From the NCBI GenBank assembly GCA_963576475.1, contig OY754974.1, forward strand, positions 6,125,274 through 6,189,273: 64,000 nt of DNA, read 5' to 3'. The number at the start of each line of letters is the position of its first letter. Positions within the stretch are counted from its first letter, which is position 1. Under the pieces are notes generated by a model. It had not been told where the DNA came from. It did not search any database and saw nothing but the letters and a program-made list of their open reading frames with translations. Origin of the DNA: Molanna angustata (lineage: Eukaryota; Arthropoda; Insecta; Trichoptera; Molannidae). The translations under genes were made by a program, and so were the position numbers. Below are positions 32,892 to 45,690 of the stretch, piece after piece.

Positions 32892-33094
32892 ACGAAATGT
32901 TCTACTCCGAATTCTGAGTAAATCCGTGTATGGAACATATATGCTGCGAAGCCTCTAAGTTGGTGTTTTTTGACTTCAAAGTTGGAAAAGCCGTGAAAAA
33001 AGTAGACCTCTGCATACAATTCTCGCGTATCCTGGCTTGAAACATTGTCGATATGTTAAGAGAACAAAGTTCTCCTGAACAAATCGACAGTTGG
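31881..33094 (-). mobile_element. Helentron-like element (family H), long copy with internal insertion
   Basis: The 5' end on the minus strand is at 33094 with CAACTGTCGAT and a stem-loop GAGAAC-TTT-GTTCTC (33060-33074). The body and a CA/TG tract follow (about 32791-32890), then sequence down to ~32640. The 3' hairpin with CTAG is at 31881-31909 (6 of 7 stem pairs). Between them lies a plus-strand retroposon-like tail, (AAATAAAT)n at 32108-32142, taken as a later insertion. The element is non-coding. The low-complexity Cys/Val frame across the TG tract is an artefact. Confidence 0.65.
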
Positions 33095-33214
33095 AAAATA
33101 ATTTTGTCTATATTTTACAGACAGGCTTTGCCTTGTTGGATTTTTGTGTGCACGGTTTCTTTATTTTGATATTATATGAATGTGTAATGTATATTAACCA
33201 TGTACCAAATCTAT

Positions 33215-33381
33215 AAAATAACATAAATAACAAATTGCCACATTTTGGAGACTAACGATATTTATAGTTACACAGATCTAGATTGAAAACATAGTGAAAA
33301 ACTGTGTCTCTATCGGGAATTGAACCCTAGACCTTTGTATCATGAGACATATATTCAACCAACTGAGTCACGAAGTCCGAC
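33215..33381 (-). mobile_element. SINE family S2, minus-strand copy
   Basis: The minus strand reads a head 'ggacttcgtgactcagttgg' and a B box 'tagggttcaattcccgat'. It continues 'gagacacagt', then 'tctccaaaatgtggcaattt'. Both boxes have decayed. Confidence 0.8.
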
Positions 33382-33899
33382 AGCGTTATGGTTTTTGTTC
33401 AAATTCGGTAGGTACCTACCTATATTCTTTGTTTGCGTTAAGGGGCCTATGCATTTCTGTGAAATATAAAAGTTTTGTATTATTTCAGAATCACGTAGAC
33501 TAGTAAGTACCTATAAAATAATATATTGCGTTATGAAATTTAATTTAGTGCCCCGAAGTAGAAATATAGGGAACGGTTGCAGTAGCAGGTGTAGACTGCT
33601 ACAATAGAATCACAGACTCAGACCCTTGCTCGAGGGAGGAATTTATTCAACATGGGAATTTGAAATTTTGTATCGGAAGCTAGACAAATATTATTGTATT
33701 CGTGGAAAAAAGTCACAACTTTTCCGTATGTTTTGTTCAGACTTGTGCGATGGAAACAAATTTTTGTACTGCGCTTATGCACGTTGCGTGGAGAGAGGGA
33801 ATTCATTTTGTGAATAGTATCTAATAATGACGTGGTTAGAACTATGAGGTTACAAACAGAAATTAAAAAAATGGCGACTTAATATATTATGTATGAACA
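33382..33899. other. Non-coding, nothing recognised
   Basis: Overlapping ~60-codon open frames lie on both strands, with no domain or conserved motif. Confidence 0.4.
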
Positions 33900-34065
33900 T
33901 ATTTCAACTGTCAATTTTTTGAATTTATTTCTCTTCGCATTTCGACTTTCAAACCGCTAGATTTCTATGGTCAGGTCAATATTTATCATGTTTTTTACAA
34001 CTTTGAAGTCAACAAACACCAACTATGAGGCTTTGCAGCATAAATCAGAATTTGGATTAAAAAAT
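33900..34065 (+). mobile_element. Helentron-like element (family H), 5' fragment
   Basis: It starts 'caactgtcaattttttgaa', with 'caactttgaagtcaacaaac', 'accaactatgaggctttgca', and 'cagaatttgga'. It breaks off where a SINE begins at about 34070. Confidence 0.6.
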
Positions 34066-34069
34066 TAAG

Positions 34070-34450
34070 TATGTGTGATATTTGACTCCTCAGCCATAGG
34101 TCCCGGGATAGATTCCCTTTGAAATCACATTTTTTACTTAATTGTTTATCAGTCTAGAACTATAAGACGATAAATAAAGAAATAAATAAACATTTATTGA
34201 GACTAAAAGAAGTTTACATACAAATACATACACATATAAAAACAAATGGTAAGAAAAAACAACCTTTCTGACTCAAAAGGACCATGCTCAGCTATGTTGC
34301 AGGAAGACAAGCCCCCTGATTTTCAGCAGCTGATTTTCAGCATGATCCTAATAACTATGTAGTCTCCAGAATGTAGCAAGTTGTAATTGGGCGTTGAGCG
34401 TGTGTTTAATTGATATTTGACATTGTGAGTGTTAGTTGCCCGAAAAACCA
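34070..34450 (+). mobile_element. SINE family S2 split by a later insertion
   Basis: The 5' part (34070-34170) has a decayed B box, 'gtcccgggatagattccc', and the early body. The 3' part (34355-34445) has 'gtctccagaatgtagcaagt', 'ggcgttgagcgtgtg' and 'gttagttgcccgaaaa'. The ~180 bp between, starting with TAAA units and containing a short direct repeat of 'gattttcagca', is foreign and was probably inserted in minus orientation. Confidence 0.6.
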
Positions 34451-34744
34451 TATGCTGGCATATCCAGGATACACACTGCACAGGACAGGACGAAGGACGA
34501 AGAGTGGACGGAAATAGGCTGAAGAAGAAGAAGGTGTCCGAAAAGCTATACAAAAATATTTCAATAAAATGGTAGCAAAACTTTGAATTTCTCAATGTTT
34601 TTGGAGGAGGACCATTGTGGTACACAAAAAAAAACATAAAAAATTTATTTAAACGACGAATGCGTTATTATATAGGATTCATTTTGAAGCGACCACTTCT
34701 TCCGAAGGACGTCATCAGAGCTGAGGCAGAAGCAGTTACTTCTT

Positions 34745-34968
34745 TCAATCTCTTTTCTTCTTCTTTCTTGTTATATCCCAACTCTTCGTCTGTGACGACT
34801 GTTGGAGTCAGCTCTCCTCGTCCTTAAATAATTGATCCTCCTGTCCTGTATTATCTCACCTAGGTCATGTATCTGCAGTTGGCTTCGTCTTTGCATGATC
34901 CAGGATTTCTTTAGTCTTCCTCTGGATGTAAGTTGAGGAAGATCCGTGGATATTGTTTGGTTTACCAT
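34745..34968 (-). pseudogene. RTE-like LINE C-terminus fragment (BovB-like end)
   Basis: A minus-strand open frame of about 65 codons reads SRGRLKKSWIMQRRSQLQI, HDLGEIIQDR, YLRTRRADS. This resembles the GRPKKRWMD...DR..WR...RRADP ending of RTE-class proteins and differs from the RTE-A and RTE-B families above. The initiating Met is incidental. 5'-truncated. Confidence 0.55.
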
Positions 34969-35904
34969 GTGATCTGGCTTTATCTTACTATGTATATCAG
35001 TAACGCTTTAACTTCCACGAATGCGTGATCTTTTTATTTTGTCTCGTAAGTTACTTCATTCAATGTGAACTGTAATAAATTAAATTGTTTATTCATTTTA
35101 TTCAATTATTGACATATTAAGTGTTCTTTTGTGCGTACATACTCGCCTTAATGTAAATTTTTCATTAGGAAAGATGTAAATGCTATTTTTGTATGTGCAA
35201 TAGGATACAATGTACTTATGTGAAATATTTTGAGTGGCATCACAAACCAAACATATTCCATTTCCATTCTGCACTTAACCATCTGTTTCATGTCAGATGA
35301 TTTAAAGAGAACGGAAGATCCATTTGGCTGAACTGAATACCTATCTAATAATAAATAACACATGATGTAAATGTGAAAACAAATTTACCAAATTACAACT
35401 TTTGATTAAGAAATACTCAATCAAAAACATATATTATACAAAATAATTTGTTTCTAAATATCATCTAGGCATCATCTCATGACTCCAACAAAAACACGAC
35501 ATTCGGATAAAGACATTGTTACTATTTATTGCTACATTTCTATAAGTATAAAGGTACTTAGTGGTTTAATGAACTCCCTTTGAGTCTTAGACTCGAAAAA
35601 AATATAATATATTTAAGAATAAAATCAAAAAAATGTACTGATTTTTTTATTTATTTATTTTTTGTTTCTTTCATTGTTGTTTCTGTGTAGCTTCTTATTT
35701 GTTAGTAGATGTGCAATGTTTTGGAGATTGTAACAATATAAAATAGATACTACCCTCTTTTAACTCGAGATTTTATCTCAATTAAGTAGGGTTATTATGA
35801 ATCATATCATGGAATTTGTAAACCTTTTTAAATTTAAATTTATATGTAAAATTGTATTGATTTGTAATTAATAAAAAAATAGCTCCAAAATATTTTAAAA
35901 CCAT
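34969..35904. other. Non-coding, nothing recognised
   Basis: AT-rich. Short frames have no recognisable features. Confidence 0.45.
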
Positions 35905-36535
35905 ACACAAATGCATTCATACCGTCACGTCATGTTCCTCATGGGGTAGGCAGAGAGAAACGAACGCCACATTTTTCTATATTGACACACCATTCATTCA
36001 TCGCCCCATCAACGTTCATACATCGTCTTATACAGTTTTTTCTGTTGTTCACGCTTCTTATATTTACACCTTTCAGAATATGGTCGTGTCATCCTTTCTT
36101 TGGGCCACCTCGACCTCGTATTTCATTCCTGTCCGCCGTTTATAACTTATTCGTAAGGCGATCCTTATTCATTCTTTCGACGTGGCCAAACCATCTCAAT
36201 GTGTTAACTTTCATTCTATTTATTACATCTTTCTTCATCTTTCATTCTTTCCTTGTGTCCTCGTTTCGTATCCTGCCATTCATCGTTCTATTACAAATTC
36301 ATATCGGCGATCTCATTTAAAATGCATTTATAGTTCTTTCTTGCATCTTGTGCCATGTCCAGGTTTCACTTGTAGACGTCAAAATTGGCAATTTTGGCAT
36401 CCTTTAATATGCGATCTTTCATAACTGGTTTAAGTGCTCCATTCACTCTGTTTTCTGCTAAAACTCTTCTTTCTATATCCTTATCAGGCCATCCATTTCG
36501 TTGGTACATGCTTCCCAGATAGATACACTCGAGGA
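35905..36535 (-). pseudogene. RTE-B LINE C-terminus, copy 4
   Basis: From 'cattcataccgtcacgtcat' upward the minus strand encodes the family C-terminus with many shifts: MNVDGAMNEWC-like end, GRGGPKKG, LRWFGHVERMNKDRLTNKL, NRTMNGRIRNED, and, at the far end, ERRVLAENRVNGALKPVM with PDKDIERR. The copy reaches the 'YLGSMYQRNG' segment near 36520. It is longer but more decayed than copy 3. Confidence 0.75.
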
Positions 36536-37460
36536 ATTACTCGAGCCATTCATTCATTCTCTACTTTTATTTGTGTATGGGTTTTCCCTTGTTTTGCTAA
36601 AGTTTATTATCAAAGTATTTTATCTGTGATTTTTTTTCGATAGGTATGTAATTTTCAATGAATATTTGTAAAGGCCAATGTATGCCATAAGTGATTCAAT
36701 AAATAAATTTAAAAAAAATATATAGAAATATGACGGAAATAATGAGTCAGTGACAGATAAGGTAGCGCGCTGTATAATATTATGAAATAATATTGTATGA
36801 AAAAAAACGTATTGATTGTTTTTAATAATATCGAGAAATGACTAATATAAATAGTAAAAATGTACATACTTGAATAAAGATGTGCCAATGCTTGACGAAT
36901 TTCATATCTATTCCAAAACAATTTGTAATCTTTTGGTTTAATATATAGGAAGTTACCATTGCAATACCCAAGTGTTCATGGGCTTTGTGGCTAAATTTGA
37001 GTACCTAATACACACAGTCATATCTCGACCCTTTTCTCATCTGATCTACACAATGTCGTATCTGCCGCTCCAGACCTTAGCGACTATCCGTCATTGGATA
37101 AGATGGAAGCGTGTTGGCTTAACAAGATAACCGTGTAACAAGGTGTCAGATGGAACTCAATTAGCCGGAGTGATAACTATGTAGCGGAGCGGGATACAGG
37201 GCCAAGGGAACTTTGTACAACTATCATTAAATTACAATTTCTCTTAGCATTATCAAAGACCAAAACTGTGTAACAAGGGGGTGTGAATATCAAGCAGATA
37301 TAACGTGGCCGAAATAGCTTTAGTCGACTGTGTGTAGGTGTTGATAATATTGTGAAACTGAATTTAAATTATTTCAAGACAAAAGTGAAATATTGATTAC
37401 GCAGTATGTGAATTCGGCAAGTTGAAATCTTTGAAAAAGAAGATACCTATTTATATAGAA
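36536..37460. other. Non-coding; candidate conserved block 37020-37290
   Basis: Mostly AT-rich. 37020-37290 is repeat-free and less AT-rich, with no protein frame. Confidence 0.35.
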
Positions 37461-39297
37461 CTAGCGGACCCGACAGACGTCCTCTCTCTCTCTCTCACTC
37501 TCGAAAGCAAATGCATTAGAATTATTATATTCGAAGATACAGAATCCCCTAATAATTGATTCTATTATTTGAGTTGGATATTTAGAAGTTTGGAGAAAGA
37601 ATAATCTTGGTCCATTTTGAATTTTGTCCAGATATCATATAAAAAAATTTTAAAATGACATAAGAGTATCTATCTATGTCTTTCAAACAAAATCTATATT
37701 TATAACCTTATTTTATAGTAAAATATATATTTACAACCTAATTTTATAGTACGAAGGTGTACATTTTTTCACTATAGAAAATTCTCTCTAATAAATTTAA
37801 AATTCGACACCCCCGTTATTATGGGTCATTTTACAAGCACCGGCATTATCTAGCCGAGCACCGACCCTGTTCCAATTCGATAGCTCCTAAACTAACGCAC
37901 ACACACAGCCACATTATACCATGACTCTACTGGCTAAAGACGGCGGGTACCTGCCTAGCGTTGTTTTGCATTACATTTTTTTTTCTTCTATTTTTTTTTG
38001 CTTGCTTACTTCACGTGTATTGTACATATTATGTATATTTTTTGTTAACGCTTTATTTTGTTTTATTATTTACTTTATATTTTTTTTTCTAAGTACATAT
38101 GTACCCATATGTTTGTTTTTATAGTTCTTTAATTTTTTACACTATTGTTATTATTTTTTTTTTTATATTGACTTCTTGTTATTTTATTATAAGTATAGTT
38201 TTTTTGTATGATTATTAAATATATATTTTTTCTCTTTTTCAAAGTTTGTACATGATTATTTATATATTTTAATGACTTTTGTATTTCAATGTGTATACTT
38301 AAGTACTTAAATATTTTTTTTTTATGATTATTATTTCTTTTTTTTTCTTGCTCTTTTTCAAAGTGTGTATATGATTATTTGTATATTTTAATGACTTTTG
38401 TATTTCAATGTGTATAAGTATACCTATATCTTTTTCAAAGTGTGTATATGATTATTTGTATATTTTAATGACTTTTGTATTTTATACCTATATCTTTTAT
38501 TTCAAATTGTATTTTTTTTTATATATATTTATTGATTTAGTAATAGTAGTTTATGAAGTTTTCATTTGTATTTCAATGTGTGTACCTAATTGTTGTTTAT
38601 GTATAAAAGGCAATTTGCCGTAAATAAATAAATAAATAATAAACATTTGTTGTTTGAACTTGACGTTTCAATCACAAAATATATATTTATAACCTCACTT
38701 TACATTACGGATGTTTTTAAAATTTGGCTATCAAGAACAGAATATTATATCACAATATAATAATATCACAGGATAATAAAATGATTATAATATACATAAA
38801 ACTAAGTAATTTAATAAATGTTATATTCATAAATTAATTTAAATATTTAAACGGAAATATGACGAAACATTACATTGAGATAACTTTGATATATCTGCCT
38901 ATCGTCATAATACCACGTGATAAAACAGAATATACTTGTAAAGAAGAGTTAATAGCTTTATACCTACAATAATAATAAGAAAATATACAAACAACTTAAT
39001 AATTTCATGAAATATTAAAAATATGATACATATTACATCAAGTTTTAATGTCATAATCAACATTGCATAATATTATGACATATTGGAAGCCAATGTTCCC
39101 ACTATTCAAAATGCGTATTCCGAAAATATTTATAACGATTCCCATTTATATAATTATTTTATTAAATTCCTTTATGTTAATCTAATCCATTCAGGGACCA
39201 ACATAAACACACACAAAAAGTTTCATCAAAATCTGTTCAGCCGTTTAGGAGGAGTTCAGTGACATACACACGTACGGAAGAATTATATATATAAAGA
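37461..39297 (+). repeat. Dispersed element with 'aactagcggacccg' start, host to nested insertion
   Basis: It begins 'aactagcggacccgacagac' at 37461 and ends 'gttcagccgtttaggaggag', then 'gaattatatatataaagat' at 39297. These are terminal words I associate with a common insect interspersed repeat that sits between TATA-rich ends. The centre holds the family G tail (37972-38642) and AT-rich filler. No coding frame was recognised. The element class is uncertain. Confidence 0.5.
37972..38642 (+). repeat. Retroelement 3' tail, family G, copy 2 (internal triplication)
   Basis: Shares its start, middle and 'aaaggcaatttgccg' plus (TAAA)n end with 21500-22018. A segment of 60-100 bp containing 'tttttcaaagtgtgtatatg' is present three times (about 38238, 38349 and 38435), which accounts for the extra length. 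Confidence 0.7.
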
Positions 39298-40011
39298 TGT
39301 GTTTCTTATTAAAACCCGTGAGCAGTCGCACCCTTAAAAGTTACACGGATAGGAACGCTCGAGCAAAATGCCCACGCTGTTTAAAATGTATTTTTTTATG
39401 AAAATTAATATTATGTTTAAATTAAAAATTAGTTAAAATAAATAAATAGACATCTTTTTCATACGAGAAATGTTTTATTAGAACCAAATTACTAAAAATA
39501 ACACCTTTATACATAATATTTTAAAATTCTTCTTAACATTGGCCTTAAATTTTTATTGAGTTAAGGGGAAAGAAATATAAAAAAAAATTTCGACACAGAT
39601 ATGAATGATTCATTCTCCCATGATATATGTATTAAGAAATGTGTCTTTTGAAACATATATCGCACATGAATATCAGAGCTAAGTCGATGCATTTTACACA
39701 TTATCAATAACAAATCAAATGATGAAGAATCATTTTTGAAGACAAAAATCCTTATTACTAATAAATACATACACAAATGTATTTTTTATTGTTATCTTGT
39801 GTTTTATATAGAAATATGAATTTGAAAGATATTAAATACAGAAATCAAGGTTTTCAAAAAAGAGAGAACAAAAATCAAGGTTTTCAAGATGGGAACAATA
39901 TTCTGAAGAAACCTTTCTCCTCGAGAGTTATCTCACTGTTCATTTATTCATTCATAACGGAAAATCTCACATTACATGCATTAAAACATAATTGAATCAC
40001 GACATATGCGT
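39298..40011. other. Non-coding, nothing recognised
   Basis: AT-rich. 39849-39895 has a short direct repeat of 'aatcaaggttttcaa'. Confidence 0.45.
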
Positions 40012-40100
40012 GCATCCCCACACGTCTGTTTCATTTCACCTAAAAAGGAAACATTAAGAGTGGAATGAGAACCTCATTTCTGAACTTCATGAAATGTTAT
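40012..40100 (-). repeat. Dispersed repeat family E, copy 3 (fragment)
   Basis: 'cacacgtctgtttcatttca' and 'gaacctcatttctgaa' align with the right half of the copy at 41139-41325. Confidence 0.5.
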
Positions 40101-41138
40101 TTTGTAGATATGTGGTATTTTCGACACCGAAAATGATGAATATAGAAAATAATGGAAAAACTATTCTAGAATTCAGTAAATGGATTAAAAATGTCGTCGC
40201 TAAAATTCAAATTCAAACATTCAAATACATTAAGTAGCTCTATTTATGGAAAAATATTGTCCAGGGAAAATATTTTATGAATATTAGCCAAGTTGAATAA
40301 TTATTAATCTCTCGTTTACAAGAGAGAGAAAGTTTGGAATAAGCAGTCAGCGTTTTCTTTACAAAATATATTTGCTGATCCAATAATAACCAACCACAGT
40401 GGAGTTCCAATAATAAGTTCCTACTTTAAGCTGTTTAACGGATATACTTCAGTAAATATACAGATTACTTATGAATCTGTTTCATTAATAAATCGAAAGA
40501 GTTAACGGCTCAACATGAATAAAGTATACGTCAGTATTAATTTATAAATATGCCTACATAATATGTATATGTTATTAATAACGATATTGTGTTTGATAAC
40601 CACAAATTTGTATATGTAGAGATGGTCCTTGATTGATATGAAAACATTGTATAACATCATACACAATGCAATTGACTGTCATGAAATTGCGGAACTTCTC
40701 TCCACTTTTGTTTCACATACCGCACCGTAATAATACTTCACGAAAAACGCACCCCTCATACGCATGATGAACACTTATAATCACGAACATCTGGATGTCG
40801 ATATTTTTCTTTTAGGACCTAACTCAATTTTTAATGCCATCAGTTCAAGTAATGACGATTGAATTTCACTGGATGATTGAAGTATCAAGATTGATTGGAG
40901 TAAACTATTTAAGCTTGCAGGTACCTATACATTCTCTCTTACACTTATTATAGACACACTCACACACATATACACATCCTTACACTCATAAGAACACACA
41001 TACTTACACTCATGCACTATCATTCAGATATACATGTTTTTCATATGTAGCTTTAAGTATGTAAGCACAGCAGTCAAAATTTATTGTTAATAATGTGGAA
41101 ATTTACTATTGGTTTTAGTCTTATACTTTTTATCATTC
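40101..41138. other. Non-coding, nothing recognised
   Basis: AT-rich. A degenerate CA-rich patch lies at 40955-41010. No gene was recognised. Confidence 0.5.
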
Positions 41139-41325
41139 ATTCATTCATACCATCACGGCATATCCCACATTGTGGGGTAACCAGCGAAAGGTGTGCGGGT
41201 GAGCATTGCCTTATAAAAGGGAGAACAACACATCTATGTATACCCACACACCAGTCTCGTTTCATCAAAAAAGGCACTACATTCAGAATGGGTGGTGAAC
41301 CTCATTGCTGAACTATGTGAGATAT
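41139..41325 (-). repeat. Dispersed repeat family E, copy 2
   Basis: Starts (CATT)n then 'accatcacggcatatcccac', 'ggggtaaccagcg', 'gtgcgggtgagcattgcctt', and ends 'gtgaacctcattgctgaa'. The start resembles the 3' terminus of RTE-B, so on the minus strand this is probably a transcript end with a short tandem tail. Confidence 0.65.
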
Positions 41326-41782
41326 TATTGTTGCCTGTTGTATTTTCGATTACTCGGCTCTTACGGGACACTCGTAAACAATGATTTAAAATAAGTACTA
41401 TTCTAAGCCGGTGCATCACAGCTATGGTCTTATACTAATGCATCTATATAAAAAATGTTATTATACTGTAAATTACCCAGAAATAAAATAACATAAAATG
41501 AAAAAATATCAAGCATTCTTTGTCAAAGTAAATCTTTGATTAAAGTTTTTTAAAATAATCTAAAATTTTAATTTTTGTCCAACCTTGACGTCTTTGAATT
41601 AAAAAATACTATCATATTTACGTAAATAAGATATGTACCTACATATTTTGTATATAGATGCACTCACACATTTAAGAGGCAGGGTAAGGAAACGTAGGCG
41701 GGTCAAATGTAAACTATGAAACTATTGTATGAGTATGTATGTACGTCCTTAAAAATTACAATCGTGTGTGCCCAAGTTAGTG
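41326..41782. other. Non-coding, nothing recognised
   Basis: AT-rich, with no gene or repeat seen. Confidence 0.5.
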
Positions 41783-42166
41783 TATTTACTCAAGCGTCAT
41801 CAGGACGACTTTAATATTTTTTGTGTTTGTATTATTTTATTATGAAATGTATGTATAGCTTTGTCCATTCACTGCCTTCTGATAATGTTGTTTACTTTTT
41901 ATTATGTCTTTGACAAGATGCCAATCGAAACTCTTTACATTCCGATTGGCGTCGATTAATTCTTTACTCAATTGTGAAAAGTATATTTACTCAAGCGTCA
42001 TCAGGACGACTTTAATATATTTTGGGTTTATAATATTTTATTATGAAATGTATGTATAGCTTTGCCCATTCACTGCCTTCTGATAGTGTTGTTTACTTTT
42101 TATTGTGTCTTTGACAAGATGCCAATCGAAACTCTTTACATTCCGATTGGCGTCGATTAATTGTTT
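41783..42166 (+). repeat. Direct duplication of a ~201-bp unit
   Basis: Two units start at 41783 and 41984 ('tatttactcaagcgtcatca') and match closely through 'gattggcgtcgattaatt'. Each contains GCCAATCG and CGATTGGC ~15 nt apart, a possible 8-bp stem-loop. Confidence 0.85.
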
Positions 42167-42833
42167 ATTTCATTTAATTTTATATGTCATGTTTTTTTTT
42201 CCTTTTCTGCTGATGTATTTGTGATGTTGTGATGTATTTTGATAATTTCTCGTGATATCATTGTATTTTGATATATGCTGATAATATCTATTTTTTGATA
42301 ATGCAATTGACGAGAACAAGCGCTTATCTCAAGCCTATGTTTTATAATATAACAATAAACAATAAGCGTTACATAAAATACTATGGTTTATTTGATTTTA
42401 CAAAAAAGTAAGAACATTGTGTGAAAACGTATCAAGCCAATGTTTAGATTTATTAAATTCCTATCATTTAAAAAAAACAATCATGTTTCTAAGCCTGATA
42501 AGTTTTAAGTTATGGATGAAAAAATCTTAGAAAACAGGTATTATTAAAACAAATATTACGAAAAAAGTACCTACACAAACTGAAAAAAAATGTATCGGGC
42601 TAATGTAGAATAATATTATATATTTTTGTTGAAGACATATCTTTTAAAAGTACGGCGTAATGAGCATCCAAAAAAGTACCTTCCAAGCCTATCACCTTAA
42701 GTAGTGTTTCTAAAAAATAAAAGTCTGATGTTGAAATATTAACAAATTGCGATGAACTTCGATGCGTGGCATTGAATTAAATATTTTTTAAGCAAGCAAA
42801 GCATATTTTGAGTCATTGTAATGGTTTTTAAAT

Positions 42834-42892
<59 letters not shown>

Positions 42893-43429
42893 ACATAACA
42901 TTTGCTTTACTATTAAATATTCATAAAATACAAACCGAAAATTGATAGTGCGGTGCTGTCGGGTTTCACTGTTTGAAGGAAGTAGCTGCGAGGCAATCGT
43001 TTGTCAATTAATCATGTCGCAAGTGTCCATCGGTGTCATTAGCTGAGTTAACACACCCACACCCTCATCTTAACGTTTGAATATCATCTAGAAAAACTTC
43101 ATTTACTGAAACATCTTGAATACGTTTATTCTGACGTTCCCTTAATACGAACAGTTTCTTATCTTTGATAAATTTTATGCTAATTAAGAAATTTTATACA
43201 AATGAAAACATCATTTCGGTATGAAATAATAAATTTTCATCCGATTTTTTTGTAATTTCTCTTTTTACATCATAGCTTTTATTTAGAATATTGATAGTTC
43301 TACCAATTCGCAATTAAAACATATTTATGGAATAGAGTATTTTTATTATAGAATAATGGCGTTCATTTACTTTAAGAATTTTGTGTTTTGTATATGTATA
43401 GTAATAATTAACACAGAAATGTTATCCAG
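42167..43429. other. Non-coding, with CT microsatellite
   Basis: AT-rich. A pure (CT)n tract runs at about 42837-42889. 42940-43090 is less AT-rich without a gene. Confidence 0.5.
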
Positions 43430-43615
43430 GCAGGTTAGTTGGAAGAAATTGCCATAGGGCAATAAACTCGTCACTTGCGCAAGATGCAAGGAATTGTTTC
43501 TTTTTATTAGTGAATGAAGGCATGTATTTTTTTTAAATCTAAGTTAATTGATTATTGTTTAACAAAATAACTAGCCACTTGCACAGGGTGCATAGAAACA
43601 TGACAATAAATAAAT
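43430..43615 (+). mobile_element. SINE family S3 fragments
   Basis: Two successive decayed copies of the S3 body. 'ggttagttggaagaaattgc', then 'tcgtcacttgcgcaagatgc' at 43470, and 'tagccacttgcacagggtgc' at 43573. The tRNA-like head is absent. Confidence 0.5.
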
Positions 43616-45369
43616 AATTAAAATTAATGTACCTACACTAAATAATGAGAAAAAAACACAATATTGTATTGATATTTCAAAACCTTGTAGTTTAGGTAAT
43701 TGAATTAAAATGTTTATACTTACTTACTTGTAAGCGTTTTCACAATAACAGTGGGATTAAATTTATTTTTATAAATCCTAAGGTCAATTTCTTAGAGTGG
43801 TTCAATTTGATAAGCGAAACTCATTTAAAAGCATTTAAACATAAGTGTTTATTTTTAATTTTTTCGTAAACATTGTTGAGATTGCCATTGAACGTGGTCT
43901 ATGAAACGCTCCAGAGATCGTTCAACGTCTAGTAACCAAAGAGGTCAAAAAACTATAATAATAACTGAAAGTCAATATAATGATCAAAATTGAAATGTCA
44001 AATAAAAAGAAATTCTCCGCACCGCATCGGGGGACTTTTCACATTTCAAAGTTGAAATTAATTGTTTTGTAAATATTTCGACTCCCAAACGCCCGTTTTC
44101 CGAATTCAATTTAGGATATTTTTATCTTGGTGATATTTTTCCGTATAATACTCAGATCTCATCTAAATGCAAATTACATTCCTCTGTGTTACCTGTTGCA
44201 AAACAAACAATTGTCTCTTTTTCGATAATTTCTTTCGGGAAAATTCCCCGAAAGTTGTGTCTTTATGCTTGAAAGTTCCCCGTCTGCCGATTAAATAAAC
44301 AGACAGACGTCGAATGGGAAGTAAGCAGTCAGAGTTCTTCGGTGATATCTTGTAAAGACACTTTAGCCCGCTCCTTGATTGAGGGTTCTTCAGAGTGAAT
44401 TATTTCATAGTCATCGCGAGTGAGGAAATGAATGGGATTGAAGAGGCCTCAGCAAATATTTGTGTACCAATTTAACGCCAAGCAAATGGAATGTTTATAT
44501 CAATGTAGGTCTATTCTTCTAGATAGATACGCTTGCATCTTCTTGTTTGGATACTTTGTCAAGATTTCGTAAGATAAAAATTGTATTTAGTTCACCATTT
44601 GTATTTTTTTATATTTCACTAATTTGTAAGATTTTAGATTTAACTGCTGATAAAAATTCAAATCCCTCTATCCTTTTCTCATCGCGTCGCAAGTTTTTTT
44701 TTTTAAGTTAACTCACTCTGCAAATAGTACTTTGTGCCAATTCAATGTTGACTGAGCAAAAGAAAAAATATTGTCGTGATTTTATTTTTTTTGAAATTTT
44801 CCTGTTACGAAACCAAGTTCTCGAAGAGATGTTTTGCTGAATACCAGCATAATATAAGCCTTTGTATTTTTTGCTGTGTACCAATTTCCATCCCACTTGA
44901 AAAACATATATGATTAGAGGCAAGGAAAAAGATCTGAGATTGAGATTATGAAGTTTTCTCTAAGGTTTTTCGATAAAACAATATATTAAAATTAATCGCT
45001 AAAGCTTTTTTTTTACATTTGTTTATTTAATATTTATGGCAATGAATTGCTTGAGTTTGTTCAGTTATTAAATAACTTTAAATATTTTGGTATGATTATT
45101 GTTTTTAAGTATCAATCATCATCATAATTATCATGAGCTCAGCAGCCCCGGATGGGCCTTGATTGAATCCAGGAGTCTTCTCCGTTCCCGTCTATCCGTT
45201 GTCTTCGTTTTCCAGTTTCATTTAAGTATCAATACTAAAGTAGATAAATTAAAAGATTTTGATATTCAAAAATGATGTATTGAGATAATATTATATTAGT
45301 ATATTATGTTCATAAAAAATAAACAAAACTAACTTTTTTATCTTACGTCGTGGCTTTACTTTTGTGGCA
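43616..45369. other. Non-coding; candidate conserved block 44000-44470
   Basis: 44000-44470 is repeat-free and less AT-rich. 45137-45220 ('cagcagccccggatgggcct' onward) looks like a fragment of a dispersed insect repeat but has no partner in this window. No gene was recognised. Confidence 0.35.
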
Positions 45370-45690
45370 CATTTTAACTTATAAATTAAAATTACAAATT
45401 ACTTTGTTTACACCACTAATGAGTATTTATAGTTTACTAGTTACGGAGCTGCCCCCCTAGACAACATGCCATTAAAGCTAAGCGATAGAAATGTATGAAA
45501 TTTGTGGCTGTCACGTGTTGTCATAGCGACCAATTTCATACATTTACTATCGCTTAGCGATATAACGCTTAGCTTTAAGCTCATTTCTCACTGTCGAATA
45601 TAACGTATATTATATTCCTTAATATATCTTATGTCCCACAATTGGTGTTCACACTGTCAGATATAATATTTAGGGCCTGTTCAGACATGG
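45370..45690 (+). mobile_element. Dispersed element carrying a palindromic insert (family D), copy 2
   Basis: The flanks ('ttactttgtttacaccacta', 'agtatttatagtttacta', 'gttcacactg') match, in reverse, those of 52490-52735. Between them, 45455-45590 is a palindrome: 'gctaagcgatagaaatgtat' faces its complement around 'gctgtcacgtgttgtc', like the MITE at 28.8 kb. The repeat with the palindrome looks like a nested pair of non-coding DNA elements. Confidence 0.6.
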
